DNA of 64,000 bases from Anabaena catenula FACHB-362 (GCF_014698735.1 NZ_JACJTQ010000019.1:1-64000); one strand, 5' to 3'; shown: positions 37,501-47,642, counted from the first letter of the stretch. Translations and numbers: made by a program. Notes: generated from the letters alone by a model not told the origin.

Positions 37501-38778
37501 TTAAAGTGTCAAAGATTGAGGATTGGTTTCAATCAAATTAGCCAAATCTTTCAGGAATGCTGCTGCATTAGCGCCGTAAATTATCCGGTGATCACAGGTA
37601 ATATTAACTTTCATTTGTTGACGCACACCAAATAAACCATCAGCAGTGGCTACTACTTGTGGACGAGAGGCGGCGATCGCTAAAATTGAACCTTGTCCAG
37701 GTGGTAAAATTGCGTCAAATGTATCTACACCAAACATTCCCAGGTTAGACAGGGTAAAAGTCCCACTGTTGTATTCTTCTGGTTGTAGTTGTTTAGCTCT
37801 AGCCTTATCAACCAAAGTTTTCCAATTGCGAGATAGAGAATAGATATCTACTGCATCTGCTTTTTGTAATACTGGTGTAATCAAACCGCCATCATCCATC
37901 GCTACTGCAACGGCAATATTGATACTAGAATGATAGACAATTCCTTGGTCTGAATAACTGGCATTCAATAAAGGGTGTTTTTGTAATGTCACCGCTACAG
38001 CTTTCGCTAATAGCGCTGTCATCGTCACCCCTTTAGATTTAATTTGCTTGTAAAGTTTGTCTAATCCATCAGTGGTAATTGTGTAACCGACATGGAATGT
38101 AGGTACAGATAGGCTGGTCATCATGTTCCGTACCACTGCATTTTGCAGAGTAGTTAATGGTACTGTCTGACCAGGAACAGCACTGTTGACCACAGGCGCA
38201 GGAGATGGTTTTGTATCTGCTACAGGTGTCACTGGGGTAATAGCAGGAGCCGGAGTTGGTGTAACTTTACCAACAGATGTTTCCACATCTTCAGCGACAA
38301 TCCGACCGTAGGGACCACTACCTTTGAGGGTATTTAAATCTACTTTCAGTTCTTTTGCCAATTTGCGGGCGCGGGGTGAAGCTACTAGCCTTCCTTCCCG
38401 GTGGTTAGAACCATTTTGAGAGACTGCGGCGGGTGTGGCGACAGTTGCAGCGGCGACGGGTACGGGAGCGGGTGTAGCAGGAGCAGCAGCAGTGCTTCCT
38501 GGATTAGCTTGAGATATTGCTGTTTCAATTTCAGCTTCTGTTTCTACTACGTAAGCGATCGCTGCTCCAACTGGGGCGCTTTCACCAGCGGGGACTATAA
38601 TATGGGCTAGAAATCCCTCATAGAAGGATTCCACATCCATATCTGCCTTATCGGACTCCACAACCACCACTGTTTCGCCTTTTTCCACTTTATCCCCTGG
38701 CGATTTTACCCAAGAGACAATCTTCCCCTCTGTCATGGTGGAACTCAGCGCCGGCATAAATACTTCATGAATGCTCAT
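37501..38778 (-). CDS. Pyruvate dehydrogenase E2, dihydrolipoamide acetyltransferase
   Basis: E2 transfers the acetyl group from its lipoyl arm to CoA in the pyruvate dehydrogenase complex. The 425-residue protein has one lipoyl domain (residues 3-78) with the lipoylated Lys44 in ESDKADM, a Pro/Ala linker, an E3-binding domain (about 129-166: SPRARKLAKELKVDLNTLKG), a second linker, and the catalytic domain with CDHRIIYGANAAAFLKDL near its end. The catalytic His is present; Asp of the usual HRxxDG is Tyr, as I recall for plastid-type E2. lipA in this window makes the required lipoyl group. Confidence 0.93.
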   Translation of the reverse strand: MSIHEVFMPALSSTMTEGKIVSWVKSPGDKVEKGETVVVVESDKADMDVESFYEGFLAHIIVPAGESAPVGAAIAYVVETEAEIETAISQANPGSTAAAPATPAPVPVAAATVATPAAVSQNGSNHREGRLVASPRARKLAKELKVDLNTLKGSGPYGRIVAEDVETSVGKVTPTPAPAITPVTPVADTKPSPAPVVNSAVPGQTVPLTTLQNAVVRNMMTSLSVPTFHVGYTITTDGLDKLYKQIKSKGVTMTALLAKAVAVTLQKHPLLNASYSDQGIVYHSSINIAVAVAMDDGGLITPVLQKADAVDIYSLSRNWKTLVDKARAKQLQPEEYNSGTFTLSNLGMFGVDTFDAILPPGQGSILAIAASRPQVVATADGLFGVRQQMKVNITCDHRIIYGANAAAFLKDLANLIETNPQSLTL

Positions 38779-39308
38779 AATGGTGGTTTCAGAATCAATA
38801 ATTTTATGGACTTTAACAGCTGTTGCCAGATCGAATTGTATCTTGGCACGAGAATTTTAGGTTATAAACGGGTCTGGGGATTGGTGACAAATCAATTGAC
38901 ACTACCCACGGCTAAAAGCCCAGGGATTCCAGCGTCACCGACTCCAATTGGAACCTAAATGGTCGGGTGATGTCTATATACATAGCAATTATTGATAGTT
39001 AGTCAATAGCAACTAAAATTATTGCTATATAGTACAGTACGGTGTAAATAAGCCACCCATTAGAAAAGTCTAAAACCCTGACGGAATGGTAATTACGAAT
39101 TACGTATCCCTAGCGAGACCGGAAGCACTATTACGTATCCCTAGCGGGACCGGAGGCATTATTACGAATTCCGCAAAGCGGTAATAGCTATGTTCCTCAC
39201 CACTTGGAAGATACAAAAGCTGCTTATTAGCAGTTGCTAGGGGTGAAAGCGAAATCTAGAATTCAAAATTGGTCGTTAACCTGTTTGAAATTCCCCTTTA
39301 ATAGTATT
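38779..39308 (+). other. Gap upstream of the E2 gene with direct repeats
   Basis: No gene seen. At 39102-39163 a 31-base unit (ACGTATCCCTAGCG, GACCGGA, GCA, TATT) occurs twice in tandem, bordered by ATTACGAATTACG repeats. Around 38900-38960 is an imperfect hairpin with GGGATTCCAGC, a phrase also present near 51914. Confidence 0.55.
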
Positions 39309-39833
39309 ATGTCGGCAAAGTTCAAATTGTTTTTAATTTTGATACTCAGCGTCTTTGCCACTGCTGCTGGAGTGTATGTAATCCAGCATCAGCCACCAGC
39401 ATTAATTACTGGAACTGCCAATGGGCAACAGCAAAAATTGTCTGTAGAAAAGCAATCTTCAGAATTCCCGGCTTACCCTGAGCGTTCTCATTATCAAACC
39501 ATACCTTTAGAAAGTATCAATTCTGCACTCCAAGGCAGTGATCCTGCAACTCTAGCTCTGAATGCTCTTGATGAGGTGGCATCAGGGGCGAGAATAGGTC
39601 AAGTAGAGGTGGCTTATCCTCAACCTAATCAAGCCTTAGTGACCATTACACAAGTCAAGCAGGCTAAAGATAATTCTGGGAGTGCCATTAGATATCGCAT
39701 AGAAATGAGCCGCTTTGGGCGATCGCTTTTAGTGAGTTCACCCCCCATCTGGGAAATTATCTGGGCTGGCTCCCAGGTACAATGTTTTTCTAGAAGTCCA
39801 GCCCATAATAAATTTAGTAACTCCTGTCGTTAG
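39309..39833 (+). CDS. Hypothetical membrane-anchored protein
   Basis: From the ATG at 39309 the protein has 174 residues: a hydrophobic N-terminal segment (FKLFLILILSVFATAAGVYV, about 4-23) acting as signal peptide or anchor, then a soluble domain with SINSALQGSDPATLALNALD and VEVAYPQPNQALVTITQ, ending in a Cys-containing tail. An in-frame upstream start at 39234 would bury the hydrophobic segment and is less likely. No family recognised. A hairpin (39894-39930) follows. Confidence 0.6.
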   Translation: MSAKFKLFLILILSVFATAAGVYVIQHQPPALITGTANGQQQKLSVEKQSSEFPAYPERSHYQTIPLESINSALQGSDPATLALNALDEVASGARIGQVEVAYPQPNQALVTITQVKQAKDNSGSAIRYRIEMSRFGRSLLVSSPPIWEIIWAGSQVQCFSRSPAHNKFSNSCR

Positions 39834-39893
39834 TCATTGCTCATGACTAATAGACATCGACCTTTCTTTAAATATGCGTTATCCAGAACCCTT

Positions 39894-39937
39894 GTAGAGA
39901 CGTGACCTGGATAGGGATTCTCGTCTCTACAATCTTT
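39894..39937 (+). terminator. Possible terminator hairpin, GTAGAGACG family
   Basis: GTAGAGACG (39894-39902) and CGTCTCTAC (39922-39930) are perfect inverted repeats, with TCTTTTTC a few bases on. The stem also belongs to a GTAGAGACGT repeat common in Nostocales genomes, so repeat and terminator roles cannot be separated. Confidence 0.5.
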
Positions 39938-39964
39938 TTCACTCCTATGTCTAATGACTAAATC

Positions 39965-40414
39965 TTAGATATCACCGCGAATTTCTTCAACAATGCCATC
40001 ACGCAGCACAACTTCAACCTGCATTTTGCTAATTAAGTTATCACCCGGTTCTACCCGGAAAAAGCCTTCCATTTGAAATTGGTTGACTTCCTGATCTAAC
40101 TCCAAAAACTGTACTTGCTGAAGATTTTGTAGTAACTGATTTTTCTGCTCTAGCAGTTCACTTTTCTTTTGATTGACTTGGAGTTGGATATTGTCAATTT
40201 GTTGGAGGGTCTGGGGGCCTGGTGGTTGTAAACTCTGCTTTTGAATTGCGGCAACTGCTCTTTGTCCTTCAACGTCTAGTTGTTGCAGTTGTTGATCTAG
40301 TTGATTGATCTGAGCCTGTAGCTGCTGTTGCACTTCCTCTTTCCAGAGGGGAGTGACGATAACTTTCACATTAACGCCACGTTTTAAAAGCAATTGCGGG
40401 TTGGAGACATCCAT
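39965..40414 (-). CDS. YlqD family coiled-coil protein
   Basis: From the ATG at 40414 the protein has 149 residues, beginning MDVSNPQLLLKRGVNVKVIV followed by TPLWKEEVQQQLQAQINQLD, a Gln-rich coiled coil (about 30-100), and a C-terminal FFRVEPGDNLISKMQVEVVL domain. This is the YlqD layout. A TTG at 40447 would add 11 residues but the family starts at MDVS. It is directly downstream of acyl-ACP synthetase (gap 39 bases) and probably co-transcribed. Function unknown. Confidence 0.8.
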   Translation of the reverse strand: MDVSNPQLLLKRGVNVKVIVTPLWKEEVQQQLQAQINQLDQQLQQLDVEGQRAVAAIQKQSLQPPGPQTLQQIDNIQLQVNQKKSELLEQKNQLLQNLQQVQFLELDQEVNQFQMEGFFRVEPGDNLISKMQVEVVLRDGIVEEIRGDI

Positions 40415-40453
40415 AAAAATTTCACGTTCACTCTTACTAGTTTGCAAGTGGAA

Positions 40454-42433
40454 TTATTTGGCAAACATTCCGTCAATAATATCGTGATACCGTTCCGTGA
40501 CAACGTGTCGTCGAATTTTGAGGGTTTGTGTCATCAGACCATTTTCCATCGAAAACGGTTCCATAATTAGTTTGAAGGGTCCAATGCGATCATCGGCTCG
40601 ATAGCCTGGACGATTCTGCACTTCCCGATTCAACTCTTGCCTAAATAAATCCTGGATTATTTTACTCTCTATGTTAACTTTTTGACTGCCTGAGGTAGTA
40701 ATATTATCATCCTTGGTACTGAAATTCAGATTTTGACTTTCTGCCCATTTTTCCAAGGCTTCAATATTGGGAACAATCAAAGCACCAGTGCTGCGCTGGT
40801 CTTGTCCCACCAGCATGATTTGATCAATGTAGGGCGATCGCAAGCAAGCATCTTCAATTGGCTGCGGTTCGATATTTTCGCCATTGGTTAATACAATCGT
40901 GTCCTTGGCTCTACCAGTCAGCACTAAGTCATTTTCGGGAGTTACCCAACCCAAGTCACCGCTATCAAACCAACCTTCCGCGTCTATTGCTTTTTTTGTC
41001 GCTTCTGGGTTTTGGTAATAGCCTTGCATAATTTGTGGCCCTTTGAGCAACACTAAACCTCGTTCTCCTACTGTTAGGGGCTGACGAGTCTCAGGATGCA
41101 CAATTTTTACTTCTGTGCCAGGAATTGGTTGTCCAGATGAGCCACGCAAATTCCGCCAATGACGACGTGCATTAGTTACCGGTGAGGTTTCTGTCAAACC
41201 ATAACCTTGTAAAATCTCTACCCCAATAATTTCAAAAAAGTTATCTATATGTCTGGGAAGCGCACCCCCACCGCTAATTACCTGCTTAATGCGTCCGCCT
41301 GTTGCTTCTCGCACCTTAGCATAAACTAATTTTTCTCCCAGGGCATGAAACGGTGACAAAGCCAATTCTGCTATTTTAGCTTCTGAACGCTCAATGACTG
41401 ACGCATTGATGTGATCTAAACTCAATCCCTGAGCAATTCGCCGCGCTTGGATGTACTTCTGGCTCATTTCCAGTAAGAATTTAATTAATTGCTGTTTTTT
41501 GGCTGGTTGTGAGCGGAATTGCTTCTGCACGCCTTCATAAATTGATTCCCACAGCCTGGGTACACCAACCATGTAATGGGGTTTAAATTTTTTTAAATCT
41601 TCTTTAACAGCACGTAAATTTGTGTAAATTTGTGTGCAACCTTGAGATAGTAAAAAATATTCACCACTACGTTCGTAGCTGTGCCATGTGGGGAGAATGC
41701 TCAGGACTATATCTCCTTTTTGTGGTTGTACGACTGTTCCCAAGGTTATGACTTGATGTAGCAAGTTTTTGTGAGACAGCATTACACCCTTGGGTTTTCC
41801 TGTAGTACCAGAAGTATAAATTAGCGTTGCTAATGTGTCGCTGCTTTGTTTGATGACGACTAAAGTGTGGTTGCTACCAATTTCCAGCAATTGGGAAAAG
41901 TTCAGCACTTGAAAATTTTCTGCCGCAGGTGCTGCTTCCTCGGAAAGTAAGATTACCAGTTTAATGGGTAAGTCTTTCAGACGTTCCTCTAGTTTCTGGA
42001 ATGTCTTGATATCCTCGAGTACAACCGCAGTGCTACCACTATTAGCAATGATAAAAAGTAATTCTTCTTGTTCTGCTTGGGCGCTACGCACCGCGTTCAC
42101 TGCCCCTGCCGTCATGATACCTTGATCGGCAATAAACCAGCGGTGACTATTGTCCGCAATTAGGGAAATGCATTCACCTACATTTACCCCTAAGGCCTGC
42201 AACCCCGCTGCAAATCGTTGAATTTGGCTTGCTAACTGGCTATAGGTAATCTTAATTTCTGGTTTACTGTGGGGGTTATGAAGGGCAACAGTGCTACCAA
42301 ATTGCTTGCCAGCTAAAGGCCAAATTTCTGCCACTGACTCCACATTTGTATAATCTACCAAACTTTTTAATGCCTGACGTTCACGCTCAGGTAGATTAGA
42401 TAACGAAGAATACGCAGGTTGGGAGTTTGTCAT
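40454..42433 (-). CDS. aas: Acyl-ACP synthetase / long-chain acyl-CoA synthetase-like
   Basis: A 659-residue AMP-forming ligase. In cyanobacteria the homologous Aas recycles free fatty acids to acyl-ACP. Motifs: LIYTSGTTGKPKGVML near 203-218 (phosphate loop), LPTWHSYERSGEYFLL near 248, ILQGYGLTETSPVTNARR near 402, GWFDSGDLGWVTPENDLVL near 478, and GRAKDTIVLTNGENIEP near 498. The family-specific HSYERSGEY stretch supports acyl-ACP synthetase over a generic FadD. Complete; separate promoter region lies in the 587-base gap upstream. Confidence 0.9.
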   Translation of the reverse strand: MTNSQPAYSSLSNLPERERQALKSLVDYTNVESVAEIWPLAGKQFGSTVALHNPHSKPEIKITYSQLASQIQRFAAGLQALGVNVGECISLIADNSHRWFIADQGIMTAGAVNAVRSAQAEQEELLFIIANSGSTAVVLEDIKTFQKLEERLKDLPIKLVILLSEEAAPAAENFQVLNFSQLLEIGSNHTLVVIKQSSDTLATLIYTSGTTGKPKGVMLSHKNLLHQVITLGTVVQPQKGDIVLSILPTWHSYERSGEYFLLSQGCTQIYTNLRAVKEDLKKFKPHYMVGVPRLWESIYEGVQKQFRSQPAKKQQLIKFLLEMSQKYIQARRIAQGLSLDHINASVIERSEAKIAELALSPFHALGEKLVYAKVREATGGRIKQVISGGGALPRHIDNFFEIIGVEILQGYGLTETSPVTNARRHWRNLRGSSGQPIPGTEVKIVHPETRQPLTVGERGLVLLKGPQIMQGYYQNPEATKKAIDAEGWFDSGDLGWVTPENDLVLTGRAKDTIVLTNGENIEPQPIEDACLRSPYIDQIMLVGQDQRSTGALIVPNIEALEKWAESQNLNFSTKDDNITTSGSQKVNIESKIIQDLFRQELNREVQNRPGYRADDRIGPFKLIMEPFSMENGLMTQTLKIRRHVVTERYHDIIDGMFAK

Positions 42434-43020
42434 AATAGGTTGTTTGAAAAGTAATTTGGTTGTTCTTTGTATTAACAGTATTTAATATTTACAGTGTCTA
42501 CCCTGTATAACCTCATGTGCAACTTTTTTCAAGCTCACCATTATAGAGGCTTTGAGGATCAGGATTTTATACAAAAGAGGCTGAAAACCTTGTTCTATTT
42601 TAGAAAGTTGCACATCTTGTGTGGATGACAGTGCTGCAATTTCAAGGATTATATTTACATAAATTTATGCTAAACTGCATTTATATAGATTAAATGTAAT
42701 GATTTGGTTTCTAGGCGGTTCCATGCATTTTACTGTCAGAGCCAATCAATGTCCCAATAATTGCTGATTCGTAATTCGCAATTCTCCTATTCATGAATGC
42801 AGAAGAGAGAAAATCACATCGCTTGGCGTTCATGACTTCTAGAAATCAATTCCAGCCGAATTTCTTCATGATTCAGCAGTAACACAGGTTTGATATTGGG
42901 CTTTTCGCCTATATTCTCTACTAAATTTACCTGCAATGTGCTGTAAGTTTCTTTACCGACATTAATTGCGAGTTATGAGTTATGAATTGTTACCACTTAA
43001 TTATCGAGGGGTGATTACCT
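42434..43020. other. Gap upstream of aas with a possible gene remnant
   Basis: On the minus strand 42814-42965 is a 50-codon open stretch without a start (NVGKETYSTLQVNLVEN, then KPVLLLNHEEIRLELISR) ending in TGA. It has normal protein-like composition and may be the tail of a decayed gene, but I do not recognise it. The rest shows no gene. Confidence 0.35.
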
Positions 43021-43275
43021 ATGGGTTTTGTTGATGCATTATTAATTACAGCCATCAATGTGGCAGCTTGTTTAGCTTTCCCCAAGCTTCTATCTATGTT
43101 TTTGGCTCCTAAAACTAAATTATCTGAGCCATCATCAATGGTTTCTAATTTACAAGCCACCTACATAGAAATCACAAGTTTCCCCTATTGTACAACTTAT
43201 GCCTTGACTCGTAGACAGTTCTGTAAATTCAGCCCTCATTTCTGTTCCCAGTGTTCTCCTAATGGAGGGGAATAG
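43021..43275 (+). CDS. Small hypothetical protein with N-terminal membrane segment
   Basis: An 84-residue frame with GAGGGGTGA about 8 bases before the ATG. Residues 5-28 (DALLITAINVAACLAFPKLL) are hydrophobic and look like an anchor, followed by LAPKTKLSEPSSM. The C-terminal part with several Cys looks less protein-like and may have been altered. No family identified; the clear ribosome site is the main support. Confidence 0.4.
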   Translation: MGFVDALLITAINVAACLAFPKLLSMFLAPKTKLSEPSSMVSNLQATYIEITSFPYCTTYALTRRQFCKFSPHFCSQCSPNGGE

Positions 43276-43368
43276 TGACATTTGGGGATTTTAGCTGGAA
43301 ACATAAATGTGACATCTACCTGCTTTGGTAGAAATGGGTAATAGTTCCAAAAAGCATAGACAAATATC

Positions 43369-43806
43369 TCATGCTATTTGTTGGCCGGGAATAACTCCGA
43401 CAGGGCGTACTACAACGCCACGCCACTTGCTACAACGGGGGGAACCCCCGCAACGCAGTGGCTCCCCTATCCCTAAGCTAAAAGCTGTCGGGACTACTTT
43501 TCTTAAAATATTCAAACTACCATTCACATCAGCGTGAATCAGTTTACTATTACCAGCTTTATAAAGCTTAGTTCTGATTCTTCGACCACTAAATTTAACT
43601 TCTTTCGAGTCAGCTTTTCCATAAGTAGGAATAGTATCTTTTGATGACTTGGTAGTAAAGATTGTAATTTAGCTTTTCTTTGATTGTAATAACGATTAAT
43701 TGATTTGATAATCCGCCCGGAAACCAAAACTGGTAAAAATCCCGGCTGGTTTGATGTTAAGGTTGCTAGATTATCTATGCCTAAATCAATCGCTGCTATA
43801 TTCCTC
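43369..43806 (-). pseudogene. IS200/IS605-family TnpB remnant (C-terminal part, frameshifted)
   Basis: Read on the minus strand: NIAAIDLGIDNLATLTSNQ, VSGRIIKSINRYYNQRKAKL, then a frameshift after LLPSHQK, then IPTYGKADSKEVKFSGRRIR, HADVNGSLNILRKVVPTAF and a tail ending in GQQIA and TGA. These are the RuvC-like core and C-terminus of TnpB. The N-terminal half is missing and the Cys4 zinc-finger region is lost or changed. A GC-rich palindrome lies inside the tail (near 43435-43468). Confidence 0.85.
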
Positions 43807-44371
43807 TGCGTTAAAATAACAATTTTTAATAAAAAAAGATAGAGATTTGTACCTCTCTAACTCACAACCTAAATAATTATAAAAAATATAATTTGGTGAT
43901 AATTTAAAACATCACATCCCAAGGCAGATAACAAAAAATTTTACAGCTTTATAGCCAGAGTATACAAAAAGTACACAACTATGGCTATAAAGCCAAAATA
44001 TGTCCTAGTGGACATGATATTTCGGAGAAATTCCAAAAGGATAAGCAGAGAGCAATTCCGCCGAATTTGCTAAAAATTGCCCATACTGATTTTTTTGTCT
44101 TTATTTACACCGCTATCAATTAGCGGGAATTAAATTCCATTCAGCACGTTATCCTTAGGGGCTAACTGAGTTTTTTACTCAGTTTCTGAGTCATGAAGGG
44201 GATCTGGTTTCAGATCCCTTTACAGGTTCTAAGACAAAGGAATTTGTTGCCAAGATGCAACAATGCCAATGGATGTCTTTTGAATTGAACGAATTGAACG
44301 AGGTTTATTTAATAGGTAGTGGCTATGGATTTAGTAAAGGTAGATAGTTCCAAAAAGCATAGACATTTAAT

Positions 44372-44440
44372 TTATACTTCGAGTTTGACGGAGATAAAGC
44401 CGACAAGGAACACTACCAGACTTCCTGACACAAACCTACC
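44372..44440 (-). pseudogene. Second, shorter TnpB 3'-end remnant
   Basis: About 22 codons (GSLVVFLVGFISVKLEV then TAA) resemble the tail of the remnant at 43369. The flanking sequence TAGTTCCAAAAAGCATAGACA is shared by both copies just beyond the stop codon, as expected for right ends of the same insertion-sequence type. The 530 bases between the two remnants contain no gene. Around 44160-44220 lie two consecutive hairpins (AACTGAG/CTCAGTT and GGGATCTG/CAGATCCC). Confidence 0.6.
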
Positions 44441-44563
44441 AACATTTACCTAAAGCAGGGCATTTCTAAATAAATGCATTGATAATGAATCAACCATCAC
44501 AGGCACAAAGGATCGTGCCGCTATTCCCGAACTAGCGTTGAGAATAACTTGGGTGCGGCAAAT

Positions 44564-44776
44564 TCATATGTCACCATTGACCTGCATTTGATGGACTTGA
44601 TCCGCTAACTCTTGACGACCTTGATCATCAAGTTTATCAATTGCTAACATCCCCATAAGAATCACTTCTTTCAGGGTTAAACGCGTAGAATGTGCCTGTT
44701 TTTGCACAATCTCTTTGATAATTGGACTTACACCGATTGCTGTACTAGCTCTAGCCACGGAAGAACAGGGAAACAT
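44564..44776 (-). CDS. Small hypothetical protein
   Basis: A 70-residue frame: hydrophilic, mostly helical in appearance, with VSPIIKEIVQKQAHSTRLTL and LDDQGRQELADQVHQMQV. The N-terminus MFPCSSVARASTAIG is unusual and the true start may be later. No family recognised and no ribosome site is obvious, so moderate doubt remains. Confidence 0.4.
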   Translation of the reverse strand: MFPCSSVARASTAIGVSPIIKEIVQKQAHSTRLTLKEVILMGMLAIDKLDDQGRQELADQVHQMQVNGDI

Positions 44777-44998
44777 TAATGACTTCGGATAAATTTTAGC
44801 ACGTTAAAAGCAGTTATTGTATATAGCAAAAATTTTTATAAAAATATTTACAGTAATAATTTATACTGGTTTTGCGAAAATACCATTCTGACGGGGGATC
44901 TTGATACAAGCGTAAGGAAAGTAAAATTTTCCTGAATTCAGTCAGAGAAGGCTGTCATAAGGAAAAGCAGTGAGTACTTACGAGGAAAGAAAAAAACG

Positions 44999-46063
44999 AT
45001 GACGGAACCTTATCTGTTGGCAGCAAGCTTGTTAACAGGATTGGCAGTACCAGCATCGGCTCTCCCAAAGATGTCGAGTATCCCGCCAGAAAATACTGAA
45101 TTCTTGTGGAATTTCCCACAGGATTCACAGTTACAAGTAGGTAAAAAATTTATCCCCAGTGTTGATATTTCTTTACCAGAATTCAGTAGTCAAGCTGTTT
45201 CCGCTAGGGATTTACAGCCCACCCCAGGTAAAAAAATAATACCTAGTGTTGACATCTTGTTAGCACAAGTCAAGAACTACGTTTTGCCAACACCCATAAA
45301 ATCATCACTGAACTTCAGTTCCCAACCAACTAACCAAAGTCCCGTATCTGGGAATCAACTTTACTACCTGAGATTAGCGTCTCTGAGAACTGGTCAAATT
45401 TACACCCGTGTGGATGATGAGGATTTACAGTCTTCCTGGAAGTCCACTAAGAAACAGAAACTCAGTTATGAGGATTGGAAAGACTTATTAGCTATGGAAG
45501 CCAGAGCTATTTCCCAAGGACAAGGTACAAATCGTTTGAGTATCTTGGTGGGTGATTCTTTGAGTCTGTGGTTTCCTAAAGAAAAACTGCCTTCTGGTAA
45601 ATTGTGGTTAAATCAAGGCATATCTGGAGATAGTTCCATAGGAGTTTTCAAAAGATTAGCGGCCTTTTCAGCCACAAAGCCGGAAGTGATTTATCTGATG
45701 GTGGGCATCAATGATTTACTCAAGGGTGCTAGTGACTTGTCAATTTTGCATAATCAACGCCTGATTATTCGCCGCTTACGCCAGACTCACCCCAAAAGTC
45801 GAATCATTGTCCAATCAATTTTGCCGATTCGCCGGACGAAAATTCCTAACAGCCGTATTCGCCACCTCAATGCCCAAATTGGTGTGATTGCTAAACAAGA
45901 AGGTGTTAATTATTTAAATATCCACAATTGGTTTACAGATGTTCAGGGCAACTTACTTTCAGAGTTAACAACCGATGGGGTGCATTTGTCACCAGAGGGA
46001 TATGATGTATGGCGATCAGCCCTCCAGCAAATAGAATATAGAGTTGCTCAACGGGCGAATTGA
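44999..46063 (+). CDS. SGNH/GDSL-family hydrolase (lipase/esterase fold)
   Basis: A 354-residue protein with an N-terminal signal-like segment (about 5-22), a low-complexity region with the twice-used phrase KKxIPSVDI (residues 49-58 and 77-86), then an SGNH domain from about 175: block I VGDSLSLW, block II GISGDS, block III GINDLL, and block V DGVHLSPEGYDVW. All four catalytic blocks are present. A ribosome site (GAGGAAAG) precedes the ATG. Likely exported; the substrate is unknown. Confidence 0.88.
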   Translation: MTEPYLLAASLLTGLAVPASALPKMSSIPPENTEFLWNFPQDSQLQVGKKFIPSVDISLPEFSSQAVSARDLQPTPGKKIIPSVDILLAQVKNYVLPTPIKSSLNFSSQPTNQSPVSGNQLYYLRLASLRTGQIYTRVDDEDLQSSWKSTKKQKLSYEDWKDLLAMEARAISQGQGTNRLSILVGDSLSLWFPKEKLPSGKLWLNQGISGDSSIGVFKRLAAFSATKPEVIYLMVGINDLLKGASDLSILHNQRLIIRRLRQTHPKSRIIVQSILPIRRTKIPNSRIRHLNAQIGVIAKQEGVNYLNIHNWFTDVQGNLLSELTTDGVHLSPEGYDVWRSALQQIEYRVAQRAN

Positions 46064-46157
46064 GCCTAAGCTCATATATCTTTAAGTTGCATGATCCGCA
46101 GTGTCAGAAAGACGCGGAAGGAAACGCTCTGATGCAGTTTAAATGATGATCAGGTTA

Positions 46158-46325
<168 letters not shown>

Positions 46326-46361
46326 GTAGCATTCCTATTTGATTTGCTGCCATCAAAAGGT

Positions 46362-47204
46362 TCAGATACCCGACTTTGCCAAGAAGCTTGGTATCTGGTA
46401 GTTTATAACCTGATTTAACTTGCCACTGCGATAACCTTCTAAATCCAGGGTGACGTAGATAAAGCCCAAATTCTGAAATGCACTAACTAAAGTGGGTAAA
46501 TCTGTAGTCAAGACAAAATCTTTAATTTTTTCTGGTGGTAATTCAATGCGTGCTGTATCATCTGCTGAACGCACTCGTAAATTCTCCCAACCCAATTTTC
46601 GCAGATAAACTTCTGCTCTACCAACTCGCTGTAACTTGGCGATAGTAATTTCTTCACCGTAGGGAAAGCGAGAACTCAGACAAGGTTGAGCGGGTTTATC
46701 CCACCAAGGTAAACCGAGTTGTTGAGAAAGTTGACGGACTTCGGCTTTGGTGACACTAATTTCGGCTAAGGGCGATCGCGCACCTCTTTCTTTTGCAGCC
46801 TGAATTCCGGGGCGATAATCATGCAAATCATCGGCATTTACCCCATCTACCACATAGGGATAGCCTAACTCTAAAGCTAAAGGCTTGAGTGTATCGTGCA
46901 ATTCACTTTTGCAAAAATAGCAGCGGTTAACAGGGTTAGAAGTGTAATTGGGATTTTCCATTTCGTGAGTCTGGACGATTTGATGGTGAATCCCGATAGT
47001 TGCGGCTTGAATTTTTGCGTCTTCCAACTCTTCTGGTAATAGGGAAGGAGAGACAGCAGTTACAGCCAAAGCGCGATCGCCCAACACATCATAGGCAATC
47101 TTGGCAACCAATGTACTATCAACTCCCCCAGAGTAGGCAATCAAAGCCTGCTCCATTTCTGCAAATAAAGCTTTTAATTGTTCTAGTTTTTCTATCAAAG
47201 TCAT
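46362..47204 (-). CDS. larE: ATP-dependent sacrificial sulfur transferase LarE
   Basis: LarE donates sulfur during synthesis of the nickel-pincer nucleotide cofactor. The 280-residue PP-loop protein has ALIAYSGGVDSTLVAKIAYD near residues 21-40, NRCYFCKSELHDTL near 93-106, DGVNADDLHDYRPG, and AQPCLSSRFPYGE near 170-182, whose Cys corresponds to the sacrificial Cys176 of Lactobacillus LarE. The ATG at 47204 is preferred over a GTG 21 bases upstream. larB and larC are not nearby, so cofactor synthesis in this organism needs genes elsewhere. Confidence 0.9.
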   Translation of the reverse strand: MTLIEKLEQLKALFAEMEQALIAYSGGVDSTLVAKIAYDVLGDRALAVTAVSPSLLPEELEDAKIQAATIGIHHQIVQTHEMENPNYTSNPVNRCYFCKSELHDTLKPLALELGYPYVVDGVNADDLHDYRPGIQAAKERGARSPLAEISVTKAEVRQLSQQLGLPWWDKPAQPCLSSRFPYGEEITIAKLQRVGRAEVYLRKLGWENLRVRSADDTARIELPPEKIKDFVLTTDLPTLVSAFQNLGFIYVTLDLEGYRSGKLNQVINYQIPSFLAKSGI

Positions 47205-47290
47205 TCTGCCAAAACCCCATAGCACCCGACAACTTCTATTTTAGAAGAGCAGAAGGTCATCTTCCCTAAAAAACTGGTAAGTAGGTGGGC

Positions 47291-47361
47291 GTAATACCGT
47301 TTCACTTTCAGGTTGATACAAATGGACAGACGCTCTTACGCGGAAGGAGATTCATTTGTAG
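47291..47361 (-). repeat. Dispersed repeat, second copy of 8325-8388
   Basis: TTTCACTTTCAGGTTGATAC, AAATGGACAGACGC and GGAGATTCATTTG are the reverse complements of blocks at 8325-8388. Confidence 0.7.
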
Positions 47362-47403
47362 CTTTAATTAAGTGAGGGGAATAGGGTTTTAGCCTAATTT
47401 TTC

Positions 47404-47642
47404 TTGTCTGAATCAGGATGCATGGCTCTAGCTTGCGTGGCGTTAGCCATACGCCTCCCGTTAGGGATACAGGATTAGAGGATTTTCAGGATTTGCACTT
47501 AAGAATCAATCAAGAAGATTAATAGATTGCAGATAGTTATCAAAAATCATCATCCTGTACATTTTTAAATCCTGTAAATCCTGATTCAGACAAATAATCA
47601 AATATCATCATCCTATACATCCTTAAATCCTGATTCAGACAA
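47404..47642. repeat. Repeat region bounded by TTGTCTGAATCAGGAT inverted repeats
   Basis: TTGTCTGAATCAGGAT (47404-47419) has two inverted partners, at 47578-47593 and 47627-47642. Between the latter is a direct duplication of CATCATCCT, ACAT, TTAAATCCTG. The array ends exactly at the stop codon of the histidine kinase gene. Confidence 0.75.

Noticed and set aside
43325-43537. Plus-strand 70-codon frame with TPRHLLQRGEPPQRSG
   Set aside because: It is the complement of the TnpB tail and its GC-rich palindrome; the minus strand gives meaningful TnpB sequence.
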